Source of the DNA: JBBRMQ01 sp038230775
Lineage (GTDB): Bacteria > Acidobacteriota > Thermoanaerobaculia > Gp7-AA8
Length of the DNA stretch: 10,314 nucleotides
Direction: 5' to 3'
NCBI GenBank assembly: GCA_038230775.1
Contig: JBBRMQ010000154.1
Location: 1 to 10,314 of the forward strand
In this document: piece by piece, positions 1 to 8,124 of the stretch
How positions within the stretch are numbered: the first letter of the stretch is position 1
Layout: each line of letters starts with the position of its first letter
Position numbers and translations under genes: made by a program
Notes under the pieces: model-generated
What the model was told of the DNA's origin: nothing
Database searches by the model: none
Seen by the model: only the letters and a program-made list of their open reading frames with translations

Positions 1-1119
1 GACGACATCTTCGTCATGCAGGACGAGGTTTCGCGCAAGATCGTCGACGCGCTGCAACTGGAGCTCACACCGGCCGATGAGCGCCGCGTCGCGAAGATGC
101 CTCACCTCGCCGGAAACGCGCTCGACCTCTACGCCAGAGGCCGGATCAAGCTGCTGAGCGAGAACATTGAGAACACCAACTTTGCGATCGACTACTTCGA
201 GAAGGCACACGATCTCGATCCCGGCAACCCTCTGCCGCTCGCCGGACTGGGCGAGGCCTACAGCCGGTTCGCATTCGGCGTCGATCCGGAAGGCGACTGG
301 TTCGATCGTGCGAAAGCGATGGCGGATCGCGTCCTCGAGCTCGATCCCGAGTTGCCCGAGGGGCGATTTCTGCGCGCGCATCTGGCGTGGACGCCGCAGG
401 GAGGCTTCGATCACGAATCCGCGCTCAGGGAGCTGGCGTCGGTCGTTGCCGAACGTCCCAACCTCTGCGAGGCGTTCGACTGGATCGGCGTCATCCTGTT
501 TCACGTCGGGCTGCTGCAGGAAGCGATGGGAGTGTTCGATCGAGCCATCCGGATCAACCCCGACGACAACCTCAACAGGTCCCATCGCGGGACATGCGAC
601 ATTCTCCTCGGCCGATACGCCAGCGCGATCGCGCATGCCGAGCAGGCGCTGGCAAGAATCGATACCGCATGGGGGCACTACATCATCGCGCTCGCCCAGC
701 TTCACCTCGGCGATCGCGCTGCGGCGGAGCGGAGAATCGAGCTGATGGCGCGCAGGCATCCCGGAATGGTGCTTGCGCATTCAGCCCGCGCGCTCATCGC
801 CGCGATGGCGGGCGACGAGAAGAAGGCGAGGCGGGAGATCGACCGCACGGAACTGGAGCGCAAGGGCTACGGACATTTTCACCACGCGGAATTCGACATG
901 GCATGCGCGCTCGCGACACTTGGCGATCATGAGGCAGCGCTCGACCGGCTGGAGATGGCGGCGCGCACAGGATTCCCGTGCCTGCCCGCATTCGAAAACG
1001 AGACGCTATTGAGTGGACTGCGATCGCATCCGCGATATCGCGCGCTCATGGAGCAGCTGTGCGCGACACGGGATCACTATCGCAGCGTCTACAGCGCTCT
1101 GCGGCTGACGTCCGCCTGA
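1..1119 (+). CDS. TPR-repeat protein, C-terminal part (5' end outside window)
   Basis: The frame is open from the first base to the TGA at 1117-1119, giving 372 visible residues. The ATG at 16 is probably internal, because the five residues before it (DDIFV) continue into QDEVSRKIVDAL. That segment resembles the D-x-F-x-x-Q-[DE] stretch that follows TolB-like, CadC-type or Ser/Thr kinase N-terminal domains in TPR signalling proteins. The rest is helical with TPR-like units: AIDYFEKAHDLDPGNP near residues 60-75, a unit ending in FDRAIRINPDD around 175-190, then further degenerate repeats. The end (GFPCLPAFENETLLSGLRSHPRY...) resembles the C-terminus common in Acidobacteriota TPR kinases. TPR domains scaffold protein-protein contacts. 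The missing N-terminal part could be a kinase or a DNA-binding domain; the window cannot say which. The 3' end overlaps the convergent gene 1089-1628 by 31 bp. Confidence 0.85.
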   Translation, partial: DDIFVMQDEVSRKIVDALQLELTPADERRVAKMPHLAGNALDLYARGRIKLLSENIENTNFAIDYFEKAHDLDPGNPLPLAGLGEAYSRFAFGVDPEGDWFDRAKAMADRVLELDPELPEGRFLRAHLAWTPQGGFDHESALRELASVVAERPNLCEAFDWIGVILFHVGLLQEAMGVFDRAIRINPDDNLNRSHRGTCDILLGRYASAIAHAEQALARIDTAWGHYIIALAQLHLGDRAAAERRIELMARRHPGMVLAHSARALIAAMAGDEKKARREIDRTELERKGYGHFHHAEFDMACALATLGDHEAALDRLEMAARTGFPCLPAFENETLLSGLRSHPRYRALMEQLCATRDHYRSVYSALRLTSA

Positions 1120-1628
1120 TGAAAGGGCGCGCCGCGCCGAATCGTCATGTCCAGGCGGTCTTGCGTCCGCACCGGCTGATCATCGATGTAGGCGCGCAGG
1201 ACTTCAGCCGTCTTGCCGGTGATCATCAGCGACTCCTTCGCCTGCGGCGCGGAGATCAAGAGCTCGCCGCCCGCCGCGCGTTCCACCGTGATCGGCAATT
1301 CAGCGGCAATGTCGAGAAACGTCTGCAGGTCGACAATTGTGGTGGTTCGGGCCCGCGCCAGACGCAGAAGTTCACGCTCACCTGCCAGAAAACGTCGTGC
1401 GACGTCCGCGGCGTGCGGATTTTCGTCATCGATCCAGACCATGACTGCTGCGGCGTGCGCGTTGCGAATGATCATGCGGCGTAACGCTTCATGGCTCGTG
1501 CCCAACCGCAAGAGCCGCGTGACCGGCGTCACGAGACCGTTTGCGTCTCGAAATGCCGCTTGCTGGCAGGATAGGCACCGCTCATGCCTGAGTTTCTCGA
1601 TCCTGAAGGACGATGTGTCATTGTTCAT
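1089..1628 (-). CDS. Hypothetical protein with N-terminal CxxC motif
   Basis: I do not recognise this 179-residue protein. The start chosen is the ATG at 1628. An in-frame extension to 1703 would add 25 residues that are almost all Arg/Ser and lie over the opposite hydrolase gene, so it is probably spurious. The N-terminal part contains C-L-S-C at residues 18-21, which could form half a metal site or a redox pair, but no second CxxC is visible. The middle (residues 45-115) looks alpha-helical, rich in Ala, Arg and Leu; the C-terminal third mixes short strands and charged helix. No signal peptide or membrane segment is evident. Codons favour G or C at the third position, as in neighbouring genes, which argues for real coding against the competing plus-strand frames. 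It is convergent with the TPR gene (31 bp overlap) and divergent from the hydrolase. Function unknown. Confidence 0.6.
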   Translation of the reverse strand: MNNDTSSFRIEKLRHERCLSCQQAAFRDANGLVTPVTRLLRLGTSHEALRRMIIRNAHAAAVMVWIDDENPHAADVARRFLAGERELLRLARARTTTIVDLQTFLDIAAELPITVERAAGGELLISAPQAKESLMITGKTAEVLRAYIDDQPVRTQDRLDMTIRRGAPFHQADVSRRAL

Positions 1629-1630
1629 GG

Positions 1631-2522
1631 ATGAAGCGTTTCGGCGCTCACGCCGTCGTGCTCTTATTCGCAGTGAACGCACGCGCACAGATGCCCGGCC
1701 CAATGCCGCGCGGCCGCTTCATCGTCGCCGGTTCGCACCGTCTGCATTACTACCGTGAGGGACAGGGGGCCAGTCGTCCTCTTTCTTCACGGCTTCGGAG
1801 GCGATGGGACGAATTGGTCAGCTCAGTTCCCTGCGCTCCGCCACGCATTCACCGTGATCGCACTCGACGAGCTCGGATTCGGAGAGTCCGAAAAACCGCG
1901 CATCCATTTCGATGCAGACGTTCTCGCCCGCTCCGCATTACGATTCCTCGATGCCCTCGGCATCCGACCCGCCGCAGTCGTCGGAGCGTCGCTGGGCGGG
2001 CACGTTGCCGCCCGCATGGCGGCCATCGATCCGAACCGTGTTTCACGACTGGTATTGATGGACTCCAGCGGCTACGGCGACCCGGGCGATCCTCCTCCGC
2101 CAGCGATGCCCGCGGATCCACACACTCTCGATGAACAGAAGACGATTCTTCGCATCCTGTTGTATGACCAGAAGCGGGTCACGGAGGCGCTCGTGAAACA
2201 GAGGCTCGCTGCTCATCTGAAGAGCGGAGACGCCTACACGAGAGCGCACTTTCAGTCGCCGGCAGAACCTCTGCCACCGCTTCTGTACGCGATCACGGCG
2301 CCGACACTTCTGATCTGGGGCAAACATGACCGGCTCGTTCCGCTCGTTGCCGCGTGCCGTTTTCGACGGAACATCAGGGAGGCGACGATGGTGGTCATCG
2401 ACGCCGCGGCTCACGTCCCTCAGATGGAGCAGCCAGCGGCGTTCAACTCGACCCTGGTCGAATTTCTGAAGGGCCACCAGATCACAGACGAGAGCGTTCA
2501 GTACTGCAACAGCACTCGTTAG
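1631..2522 (+). CDS. Alpha/beta hydrolase, probably exported, with a +1 frameshift
   Basis: Two overlapping frames form one gene. Frame one starts at ATG 1631 and encodes a signal-peptide-like start (MKRFGAHAVVLLF..., likely cleavage after A-R-A) followed by a strand reading HRLHYYREGQG. Frame two resumes with PVVLFLHGFGG at 1770. Removing one G from the G5 run at 1765-1769 joins them into about 296 residues. The alpha/beta-hydrolase core is complete: oxyanion motif HGFGG; nucleophile elbow G-A-S-L-G-G (Ser at residue 79 of the GTG-1755 frame); acid in W-G-K-H-D (Asp192); and His220 in AAHVPQMEQP. A variable cap lies at about residues 105-175. The substrate is unknown; esterase, lipase or C-C hydrolase activities are all possible. 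The downstream frame alone, from GTG 1755 (255 residues), would lack the first strand and signal peptide. It ends 21 bp from the convergent kinase gene. The frameshift may be a sequencing error or a real inactivating mutation. Confidence 0.8.
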
Positions 2523-2543
2523 GCGCGTCGCTGCCAACATGAA

Positions 2544-5180
2544 TCACCGCGGCAGGGCGTTCGTGACGAGCGAGATCGGCGTCGTGTCATGCGTCTCAGG
2601 AATGGCTGCAACAAACTTCTGGCCGTCGATCGAGTCGAAGGCGACGGGGCGCGAAGAAAATTTGAATAGTGGCCTCGCATCTCCGAATTGCCCACCCGAG
2701 ACAGTAACCGACATCAGCATCTGATCGGGCGCCAGATAAAAAATCTCGTTTCCCTTCGCGGGCCAGATGAAGTCGATCACGCCACCGATCGAAAGCTGAC
2801 GTTTCTCGCCGCGACCCGGAAAGGGCACCGCATATAACTCGTACTTTCCTGTCTCATTGGAGATGAATGCCATCCACTTGCCGTCGGGTGAGAAACGCGG
2901 GCGTCGCTCGTCGAACTCCGTCTGGACGAACGGATACGGCTTCGCGTCGCCGGTTATCGGCACAATCCAGATGTCCTGCCCGCCGTCTGGATTCTTCCCG
3001 TCGCGGACGTTGGTGGCGAGGTAGCTGCCGTCGCTCGACCAGTCGCTCGCATAAAGCATCTTGTCCTTCAGCGCCTTGAAGAGACGTTCCTGCAACAGGC
3101 CGTCGACAGGCTTGACGTAGATCTCGTCGACGTCGGCTCGGTCAGAGCCAAACACGATCTGCTTGCCATCGGGCGACCAGATAGGACCGAACTCATCCAA
3201 AGGATGCGAGGTAAATCGCTCGCGGCCACCGCGAGCGAGGTCGAGAATCCAGATGTCGGCGGGATTGGCGATCGTGGCCGCGACGTGTTTGGCGTCGGGA
3301 GAGAAGCGCAAATCAACGTACGTGTCGGGGGGTCCCTGTTGCTCGCCGTGGCCGGTGCGGTCGAACATCATGAGGCGCCGGCGCTCGATGGCGGTACCGG
3401 TCGCGTATGCCAGCGTACCCTCGTTCGACGCGGCGAATACCGCGCGAAAGTAGCCGGGTTCCTCGGCGACATTTTCGCCGACCCGGATCGGGCTGGCCTT
3501 CAGTGTGGCGGTCGAGAAATCGACTTCCTGCGCCAGCAGGAATTGATTGCGTACGAACAACAGGTAGTCGCCTGAGATGGCGACATTCGAGCGCGTCCTG
3601 AGAACGAGCTTTCTTGCAGGCGAGCCAAGCGAGCCGATGTAGATCGCATTGAGCTCGCTTTCGGTGACGGAGCGGTGCGTTGCCGCCAGGTAGAGGAAGC
3701 GTTTCCCGTCCGGCAGGAAAATCGGCCAGCGATGTGTCGTCTCGCCATGCTCTTCGTCAATCCTGGTGATCGACCTTACGGCACCGCCGTTTGCCGAAAC
3801 GAGATGAATCGTGTCGCGCCAGCTACCGGAGAAAATGATGTCCCCGTTGCGACTCCAACTACCGCCGCGACCGTCGGGCGCGTCCGCGAGAGCGACCGGT
3901 GGTCCGCCGCCGAGGTCGATCCGCTTCACCTTCCCTACGACGAAGAATCCAATGCTCCGGCTGTCGGGTGACCAGAACGGCGCGAAACCATTCTCGGTCC
4001 CGGTGAGGGACTTCATCTCGCCCGTCTCGAGCTGGTCGAGCCACAGGCTCCTCTTCCCGTCTGTGGTCTCTCCGCAAAAGGTGAGATATCGGCCATCCGG
4101 CGAGAGGGTCATCGACGAAGAGTTGTTGTCGCTCATCGCCACGACAATACCGGGCGGCGGAACGATCGAAGAGTGGAGCGATCGGTGTTCGACGTGCGAC
4201 GCCCTCCACGACAGCGCACCGAACGCGAGTGCGGCGATCGAAGTCACGATTGCCGTCGCCATCCACAGCCTCTCGCGGTTCTTTCTCCGCGTCGTGACAA
4301 CGCTCGCCACCCCCGCCTGCGAGCCCGCCTCCGCGATCCATCGCAACTCCTCGGCGATGTCGTGCGCGCTCTGCCATCGGTCGTCGGGATCTTTCGCCAG
4401 ACAAACCTGCACCACGCGATCGAATGCGGGGGGCGTCAGCGGTTGCACTGCGGACATCGGTTCGGGCGTGCCGGAGATGATCGACGCGATAAGGCTCGCT
4501 TTCGATGTGCCGCGAAACGCCCTCCGGCCGGTCGCCGCTTCGTACAGCACCGCGCCTAACGCGAAGATGTCGGTGCGGGCATCGGCATCCCGTCCCTCGA
4601 GCTGTTCGGGTGCCATGTACTGAAACGTGCCGAGGATCGTCCCCTCCTGGGTGAGTGGCCGGCTCTCCGTCGAGATGTTCATCACCTGTTCGGCTTCCTG
4701 CGGTTTGCGGTACTTCACCAGGCCGAAATCGAGTAGCTTCGCGCCCGACTTGGTGAGCATGATGTTGGCGGGCTTCAAATCGCGATGGACGAGGCCCTGG
4801 CGATGGGCTTTATCCAGCGCATCCGCGATCTCAATGCCGAGGTGGAGGACGTTCTCGATCGGAAGACCGCCGCGAGCGACGCGATCGGCGAGTGACTCAC
4901 CCTCGAGATACTCCATGACCAGGTAGTCGATCCCGTTTTCATGACCGACGTCGTACAGGGCGCAGATGTGCGGATGCGTCAGGCTGGAGATCGCGCGTGC
5001 CTCGCGGTCGAAGCGCTCGCGAACCAACGCATCTGCGGAGAGGTGCTGCGGAAGAACCTTGATCGCGACGATGCGATCGAGGCGCGTGTCGCGGGCCCGA
5101 TAAACCTCCCCCATGCCTCCCGCGCCGAGCAGGGAGACGATCTCGTACGGGCCGAGGCGCGTGCCAGCGAGGAGTGACAA
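2544..5180 (-). CDS. Membrane Ser/Thr protein kinase with C-terminal beta-propeller (downstream paralogue)
   Basis: This 878-residue protein begins at a TTG (5180); no other in-frame start exists between the preceding TGA (5208-5210) and the glycine loop. It has a complete PknB/Hanks-type kinase: glycine loop G19-A-G-G-M-G24, VAIK lysine 41, likely alpha-C Glu60, H132-R-D134 with K136 and N139, D151-F-G, and A190-P-E. Threonines at 171, 177, 181 and 185 are possible activation-loop autophosphorylation sites. A basic stretch (RRKNRER, about 298-304) precedes one transmembrane helix (about 305-323), placing the kinase in the cytoplasm. From about residue 355, repeated blade signatures (SPDGRYLTF, WSPDSRSIGFF, WSPDGKQIVFGSDR, FSPDGKWMAFIS) mark a TolB/WD40-like propeller, probably periplasmic and sensory or protein-binding. 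It lies 27 nt behind its upstream paralogue in the same frame and is probably co-transcribed. Ligand and phosphorylation targets are unknown. Confidence 0.93.
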   Translation of the reverse strand: MSLLAGTRLGPYEIVSLLGAGGMGEVYRARDTRLDRIVAIKVLPQHLSADALVRERFDREARAISSLTHPHICALYDVGHENGIDYLVMEYLEGESLADRVARGGLPIENVLHLGIEIADALDKAHRQGLVHRDLKPANIMLTKSGAKLLDFGLVKYRKPQEAEQVMNISTESRPLTQEGTILGTFQYMAPEQLEGRDADARTDIFALGAVLYEAATGRRAFRGTSKASLIASIISGTPEPMSAVQPLTPPAFDRVVQVCLAKDPDDRWQSAHDIAEELRWIAEAGSQAGVASVVTTRRKNRERLWMATAIVTSIAALAFGALSWRASHVEHRSLHSSIVPPPGIVVAMSDNNSSSMTLSPDGRYLTFCGETTDGKRSLWLDQLETGEMKSLTGTENGFAPFWSPDSRSIGFFVVGKVKRIDLGGGPPVALADAPDGRGGSWSRNGDIIFSGSWRDTIHLVSANGGAVRSITRIDEEHGETTHRWPIFLPDGKRFLYLAATHRSVTESELNAIYIGSLGSPARKLVLRTRSNVAISGDYLLFVRNQFLLAQEVDFSTATLKASPIRVGENVAEEPGYFRAVFAASNEGTLAYATGTAIERRRLMMFDRTGHGEQQGPPDTYVDLRFSPDAKHVAATIANPADIWILDLARGGRERFTSHPLDEFGPIWSPDGKQIVFGSDRADVDEIYVKPVDGLLQERLFKALKDKMLYASDWSSDGSYLATNVRDGKNPDGGQDIWIVPITGDAKPYPFVQTEFDERRPRFSPDGKWMAFISNETGKYELYAVPFPGRGEKRQLSIGGVIDFIWPAKGNEIFYLAPDQMLMSVTVSGGQFGDARPLFKFSSRPVAFDSIDGQKFVAAIPETHDTTPISLVTNALPR

Positions 5181-5207
5181 GGGGTGATCGAAGCATACCG
5201 CAGCGGG

Positions 5208-7850
5208 TCACCTCGGCAGGGCGTTCGTGACGATCGACACGTGCGCGCCCTCGTGTTTCTCCGGTAGGGCGACGATGATCTTCTGTCCATCGATGGAGTC
5301 GAACGCGACAGGCAGGGCGGGGAATTTGAACAGCGGCTTCGGATCGCCGAACTGACCGTGACTGAAGTCGATCGACATCAGCGTCTGATCCAGCGTCGTG
5401 TACAGGATCTCGTGACCTTTCGGCGGCCAGACGAAGTACGTGACGCCCGTCGTCGAGAGCTGCCGTTTCTCGCCTCGATCGGGAAAGGGCACGACGTACA
5501 GTTCATCCTTCCCCGTCTCGTCGGACGTGAATGCCAGCCATTTTGCATCGGGGGAGAAGAGCGGCGCACGCTCTTTGAATTCAGTGGCGATGAACGGGTA
5601 CGGCTTCGCGTCGCCGGTGGCCGGAACGATCCAGATGTCGCCGGTCCCGTCGGGATTCTTCGCGTCGAGGAGCTGCGCGGCGATGAAACGCCCGTCGGAT
5701 GACCAGTCTTCCGGAACGAGCATCCCTTCCTTGACCGACTTGAACGGTTGCTCCTGCGTCAGTCCGTCGACGCGCTTGATGTAAAGCTCATCCCCAACAC
5801 GCCGGTCGGAGGCGAACACGATTTGCTTTCCATCAGGCGACCACGTGGGGAGGAAGTCACTCATCGGATGGGACGTGAAGCGTGTGCGCGCACCGCGCGC
5901 GATGTCGAGAATCCAGATATCCGGTGGATCGCCGAGGACCATCGCAAGGCGTTTTCCATCCGGGGAAAGGCGCAAGCCCCCGTCCAAGTAATCATCGGGG
6001 GGCGCTAGCTGCTCGCTGTGAGCCGTGCGATCGAAGATCAGCAGGCGCTGCTTCGTGCTCGCGGAGCCGGTCGCGTACGCGAGCGTTCCGTCATCAGACG
6101 CTCCGAATACGGCACGAAAAAACCCGAGCTGTTCGGCGACATTCTCCGCGAGCCGGATCGGCTCACCGGTCGGGCTTTCTTTTGCCATGTCGAATTTCTG
6201 CGCCAGAAGGTATTGATTGCGCACGAACAACAGGTAGTCGCCGGAGAGAACGACATTCGATCGCGCGCGCAGAAGAAGCTTGCGGCCGGGCGAACCGAGT
6301 GTGCTGAGATAGACGCCATTGAGCTCACTCTCGGTGCCGGCGCGATGCGTGCCGGCGAGGTAAATGAAACGTTTGCCGTCCGGGAGGAACAACGGCCAGC
6401 GGTGCGTCGTCTCGCCGTGCTCTTCATCGACTCTCGTCACCACCGTGACGGCACCACCGCTCGCCGAGACGCGATGGATCGCGTCGCGCCAGAAGCCGGC
6501 GAAGAGGATGATGCCATCGCGGCTCCACGTACCGCCGCGACCGTCGGCGGCGTCGGCGAGTGCAATCGCAGGGCCACCATTCACATCGATCTTCTTCAGT
6601 TTTCCACCCGCGAAAAATCCGAGGCTACGGCTGTCGGGCGACCAGAATGGACCGTACCCATTCTCGGTGCCGATGATCGGTTTCATCTCGCCTGTATCGA
6701 GCCGATCGAGCCAAAGGCTCTTCTTGCTGTCGGAGGTCTCGCCGGAGAAGGTGAGGTATCGGCCGTCAGGAGATAGTGTCAGCGAAGCGGCATCGTTCTG
6801 ACTGATCGACATCGACACGCCGACCGCCGGGACGAACGAAGCATGCAATGACCGCGGCACGACGCTCCGCGCCTTCAACAGCATCCCGCCTAACGCAATC
6901 GCCGCAAGCGATACGACGATCGCCGCGGTCAGCCACAGACGTTCCCGATTCTTCCGGCGGCTGATGACGACGCTCGCCACTCCGGCCTGCGAGCCCGCTT
7001 CGGAGATCCACCGCAGCTCTTCCGCGATGTCGTGTGCGCTCTGCCATCGGTCATCCGGGTCCTTGGCCAGGCACACCTGCACCACGCGTTCGAGAGCGGG
7101 AGGCGTGAGCGGCTGCACCACCGAGATCGGTTCAGGATTTCCGGAGATGATCGACGCGATGAGGCTCGCTTTCGATGCACCATGGAACGCGCGGCGGCCA
7201 GTCGCTGCTTCGTAGAGCACCGCGCCAAAGGCAAAGATGTCCGTCCGCGCATCGGCTTCGCGTCCTTCGAGCTGCTCCGGCGCCATGTACTGAAAGGTGC
7301 CGAGGATGGTGCCTTCCTGCGTGAGCGGACGGTTTTCGGTCGGAAGGTTCGTGAGTTGGCCGAGCTCCTCGGTCGTGGTGTACTTGACCAGGCCGAAGTC
7401 GAGCAGCTTGGCGCCCAACTTCGTGAGCATGATGTTGCCCGGCTTGAGATCGCGGTGCACGAGCCCCTGACGATGCGCCTTGTCGAGGGCATCGGCGATC
7501 TCGATCCCGTAGCGCAGCACCTGGTCGACCGGCAGCGGCCCGCGGGCGACGCGATCGGCCATCGATTCGCCTTCGAGATACTCCATGACGAGATAGTCGA
7601 GGCCGTCCTGGTGGCCGATGTCGTACAGAGCGCAGATATGAGGGTGCGTGAGGCTGGAGATCGCGCGCGCCTCACGATCGAACCGCTCGCGCAGTGAACT
7701 GTCCGACGAGAGATGTTTCAGCAACACTTTGATGGCGACGGTGCGATCGAGGCGCGTGTCCTTCGCCTGATAGACCTCTCCCATCCCTCCGCTGCCGAGC
7801 AGCGAGAGGACCTCGTAAGGTCCCAGACGGGAGTTGGGTGTGAGCGGCAA
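5208..7850 (-). CDS. Membrane Ser/Thr protein kinase with C-terminal beta-propeller (upstream paralogue)
   Basis: It is 880 residues long when started at TTG 7850. I prefer this start because it aligns exactly with the only available start of the downstream paralogue. An ATG at 7880 or GTG at 7886 would add 10 or 12 residues. From TTG 7850, every catalytic landmark has the same number as in the paralogue: glycine loop G19-S-G-G-M-G24, K41, E60, H132-R-D134, K136, N139, D151-F-G, A190-P-E. It is therefore an intact RD-type Hanks kinase. RRKNRER precedes a hydrophobic helix at about 305-325. The propeller starts near residue 356, with blades such as LSPDGRYLTFSG, WSPDGKQIVFASDR and FSPDAKWLAFTSDE. 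Both proteins end in VTNALPR. In the first 35 aligned residues (from LGPYE) 29 are identical, so the pair arose by tandem duplication. It is the first gene of the pair; its promoter must lie in or upstream of 7851-7911. Confidence 0.93.
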   Translation of the reverse strand: MPLTPNSRLGPYEVLSLLGSGGMGEVYQAKDTRLDRTVAIKVLLKHLSSDSSLRERFDREARAISSLTHPHICALYDIGHQDGLDYLVMEYLEGESMADRVARGPLPVDQVLRYGIEIADALDKAHRQGLVHRDLKPGNIMLTKLGAKLLDFGLVKYTTTEELGQLTNLPTENRPLTQEGTILGTFQYMAPEQLEGREADARTDIFAFGAVLYEAATGRRAFHGASKASLIASIISGNPEPISVVQPLTPPALERVVQVCLAKDPDDRWQSAHDIAEELRWISEAGSQAGVASVVISRRKNRERLWLTAAIVVSLAAIALGGMLLKARSVVPRSLHASFVPAVGVSMSISQNDAASLTLSPDGRYLTFSGETSDSKKSLWLDRLDTGEMKPIIGTENGYGPFWSPDSRSLGFFAGGKLKKIDVNGGPAIALADAADGRGGTWSRDGIILFAGFWRDAIHRVSASGGAVTVVTRVDEEHGETTHRWPLFLPDGKRFIYLAGTHRAGTESELNGVYLSTLGSPGRKLLLRARSNVVLSGDYLLFVRNQYLLAQKFDMAKESPTGEPIRLAENVAEQLGFFRAVFGASDDGTLAYATGSASTKQRLLIFDRTAHSEQLAPPDDYLDGGLRLSPDGKRLAMVLGDPPDIWILDIARGARTRFTSHPMSDFLPTWSPDGKQIVFASDRRVGDELYIKRVDGLTQEQPFKSVKEGMLVPEDWSSDGRFIAAQLLDAKNPDGTGDIWIVPATGDAKPYPFIATEFKERAPLFSPDAKWLAFTSDETGKDELYVVPFPDRGEKRQLSTTGVTYFVWPPKGHEILYTTLDQTLMSIDFSHGQFGDPKPLFKFPALPVAFDSIDGQKIIVALPEKHEGAHVSIVTNALPR

Positions 7851-7911
7851 GGTGTAGGGGAAGGATATCCCAGCGATCATGCCCACACTTCACAATGAGT
7901 CGGGCAGCGGC
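7851..7911 (-). other. Junction and leader region before the tandem kinases
   Basis: About 60 bases separate the break in the third kinase from the TTG start of the upstream tandem kinase. The promoter of the pair could lie here. On the minus strand TATCCT (7867-7862) sits 11 nt before the TTG, and the downstream paralogue has TATGCT (5197-5192) at the same distance. These could be -10 elements giving nearly leaderless transcripts. No good -35 match and no Shine-Dalgarno sequence are visible. Confidence 0.3.
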
Positions 7912-8097
7912 GGCGCGGTAGACCTCGCCCATCCCCCCGCGCCCGATCACCGAGACGATGCGGTAACGCTCCCCTAACACCGTGCCCGGCGTGAGCTGTA
8001 ACGGCCGGTTCGCTTTCTCGCCAACGATCATCGTCGGCGTCTCTTCAGGAGGACGAAAGGCCGTCGGTTCGTTGTCCGACGACGGCGGCACAGGCAT
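7912..8097 (-). pseudogene. N-terminal stump of a third Ser/Thr kinase
   Basis: From ATG 8097 the frame reads about 62 residues: a polar, Pro-rich start (MPVPPSSDNEP...), then LTPGTVLGERYRIVSVIG and the complete glycine loop R-G-G-M-G-E-V-Y-R-A. This is the usual beginning of a PknB-type kinase with an N-terminal extension. After the Ala codon at 7912-7914 the homology stops. The frame runs on into unrelated sequence and then over the start of the next kinase in another frame, without the VAIK lysine or any later motif. It therefore cannot encode an active kinase. Its GERYRIV variant differs from the LGPYE[IV] version of the two downstream kinases, so it is a remnant of a distinct gene rather than a piece of the tandem pair. 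The 5' side looks intact, so the stump may still be transcribed. Confidence 0.7.
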
Positions 8098-8124
8098 GGA
8101 TGTGTACGGCAATGAATAGAGGAA

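Noticed and set aside
1213..1758. Plus-strand open frame of 181 codons opposite the CxxC protein
   Set aside because: The product is Arg/Ser-rich without structure. The minus-strand frame has the GC-biased third codon position seen in the neighbouring genes.
2523..2543. Terminator between the convergent hydrolase and kinase genes
   Set aside because: The 21-base gap contains no inverted repeat and no T-run.
3811..4623. Long plus-strand open frame (270 codons) antisense to the downstream kinase
   Set aside because: It is a by-product of GC-rich codons on the opposite strand. The minus strand encodes every kinase motif here, and the plus-strand product has low-complexity Arg/Ser/Pro composition and no recognisable domain.
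5181..5210. TGA between the two kinases as a programmed readthrough or selenocysteine site
   Set aside because: The second gene has its own TTG start aligned with that of its paralogue, both proteins end in the same VTNALPR tail, and no recoding structure is evident.
6018..6776. Plus-strand open frame (252 codons) antisense to the upstream kinase
   Set aside because: It lies fully inside the propeller coding region of a well-supported minus-strand gene and shows no domain of its own.
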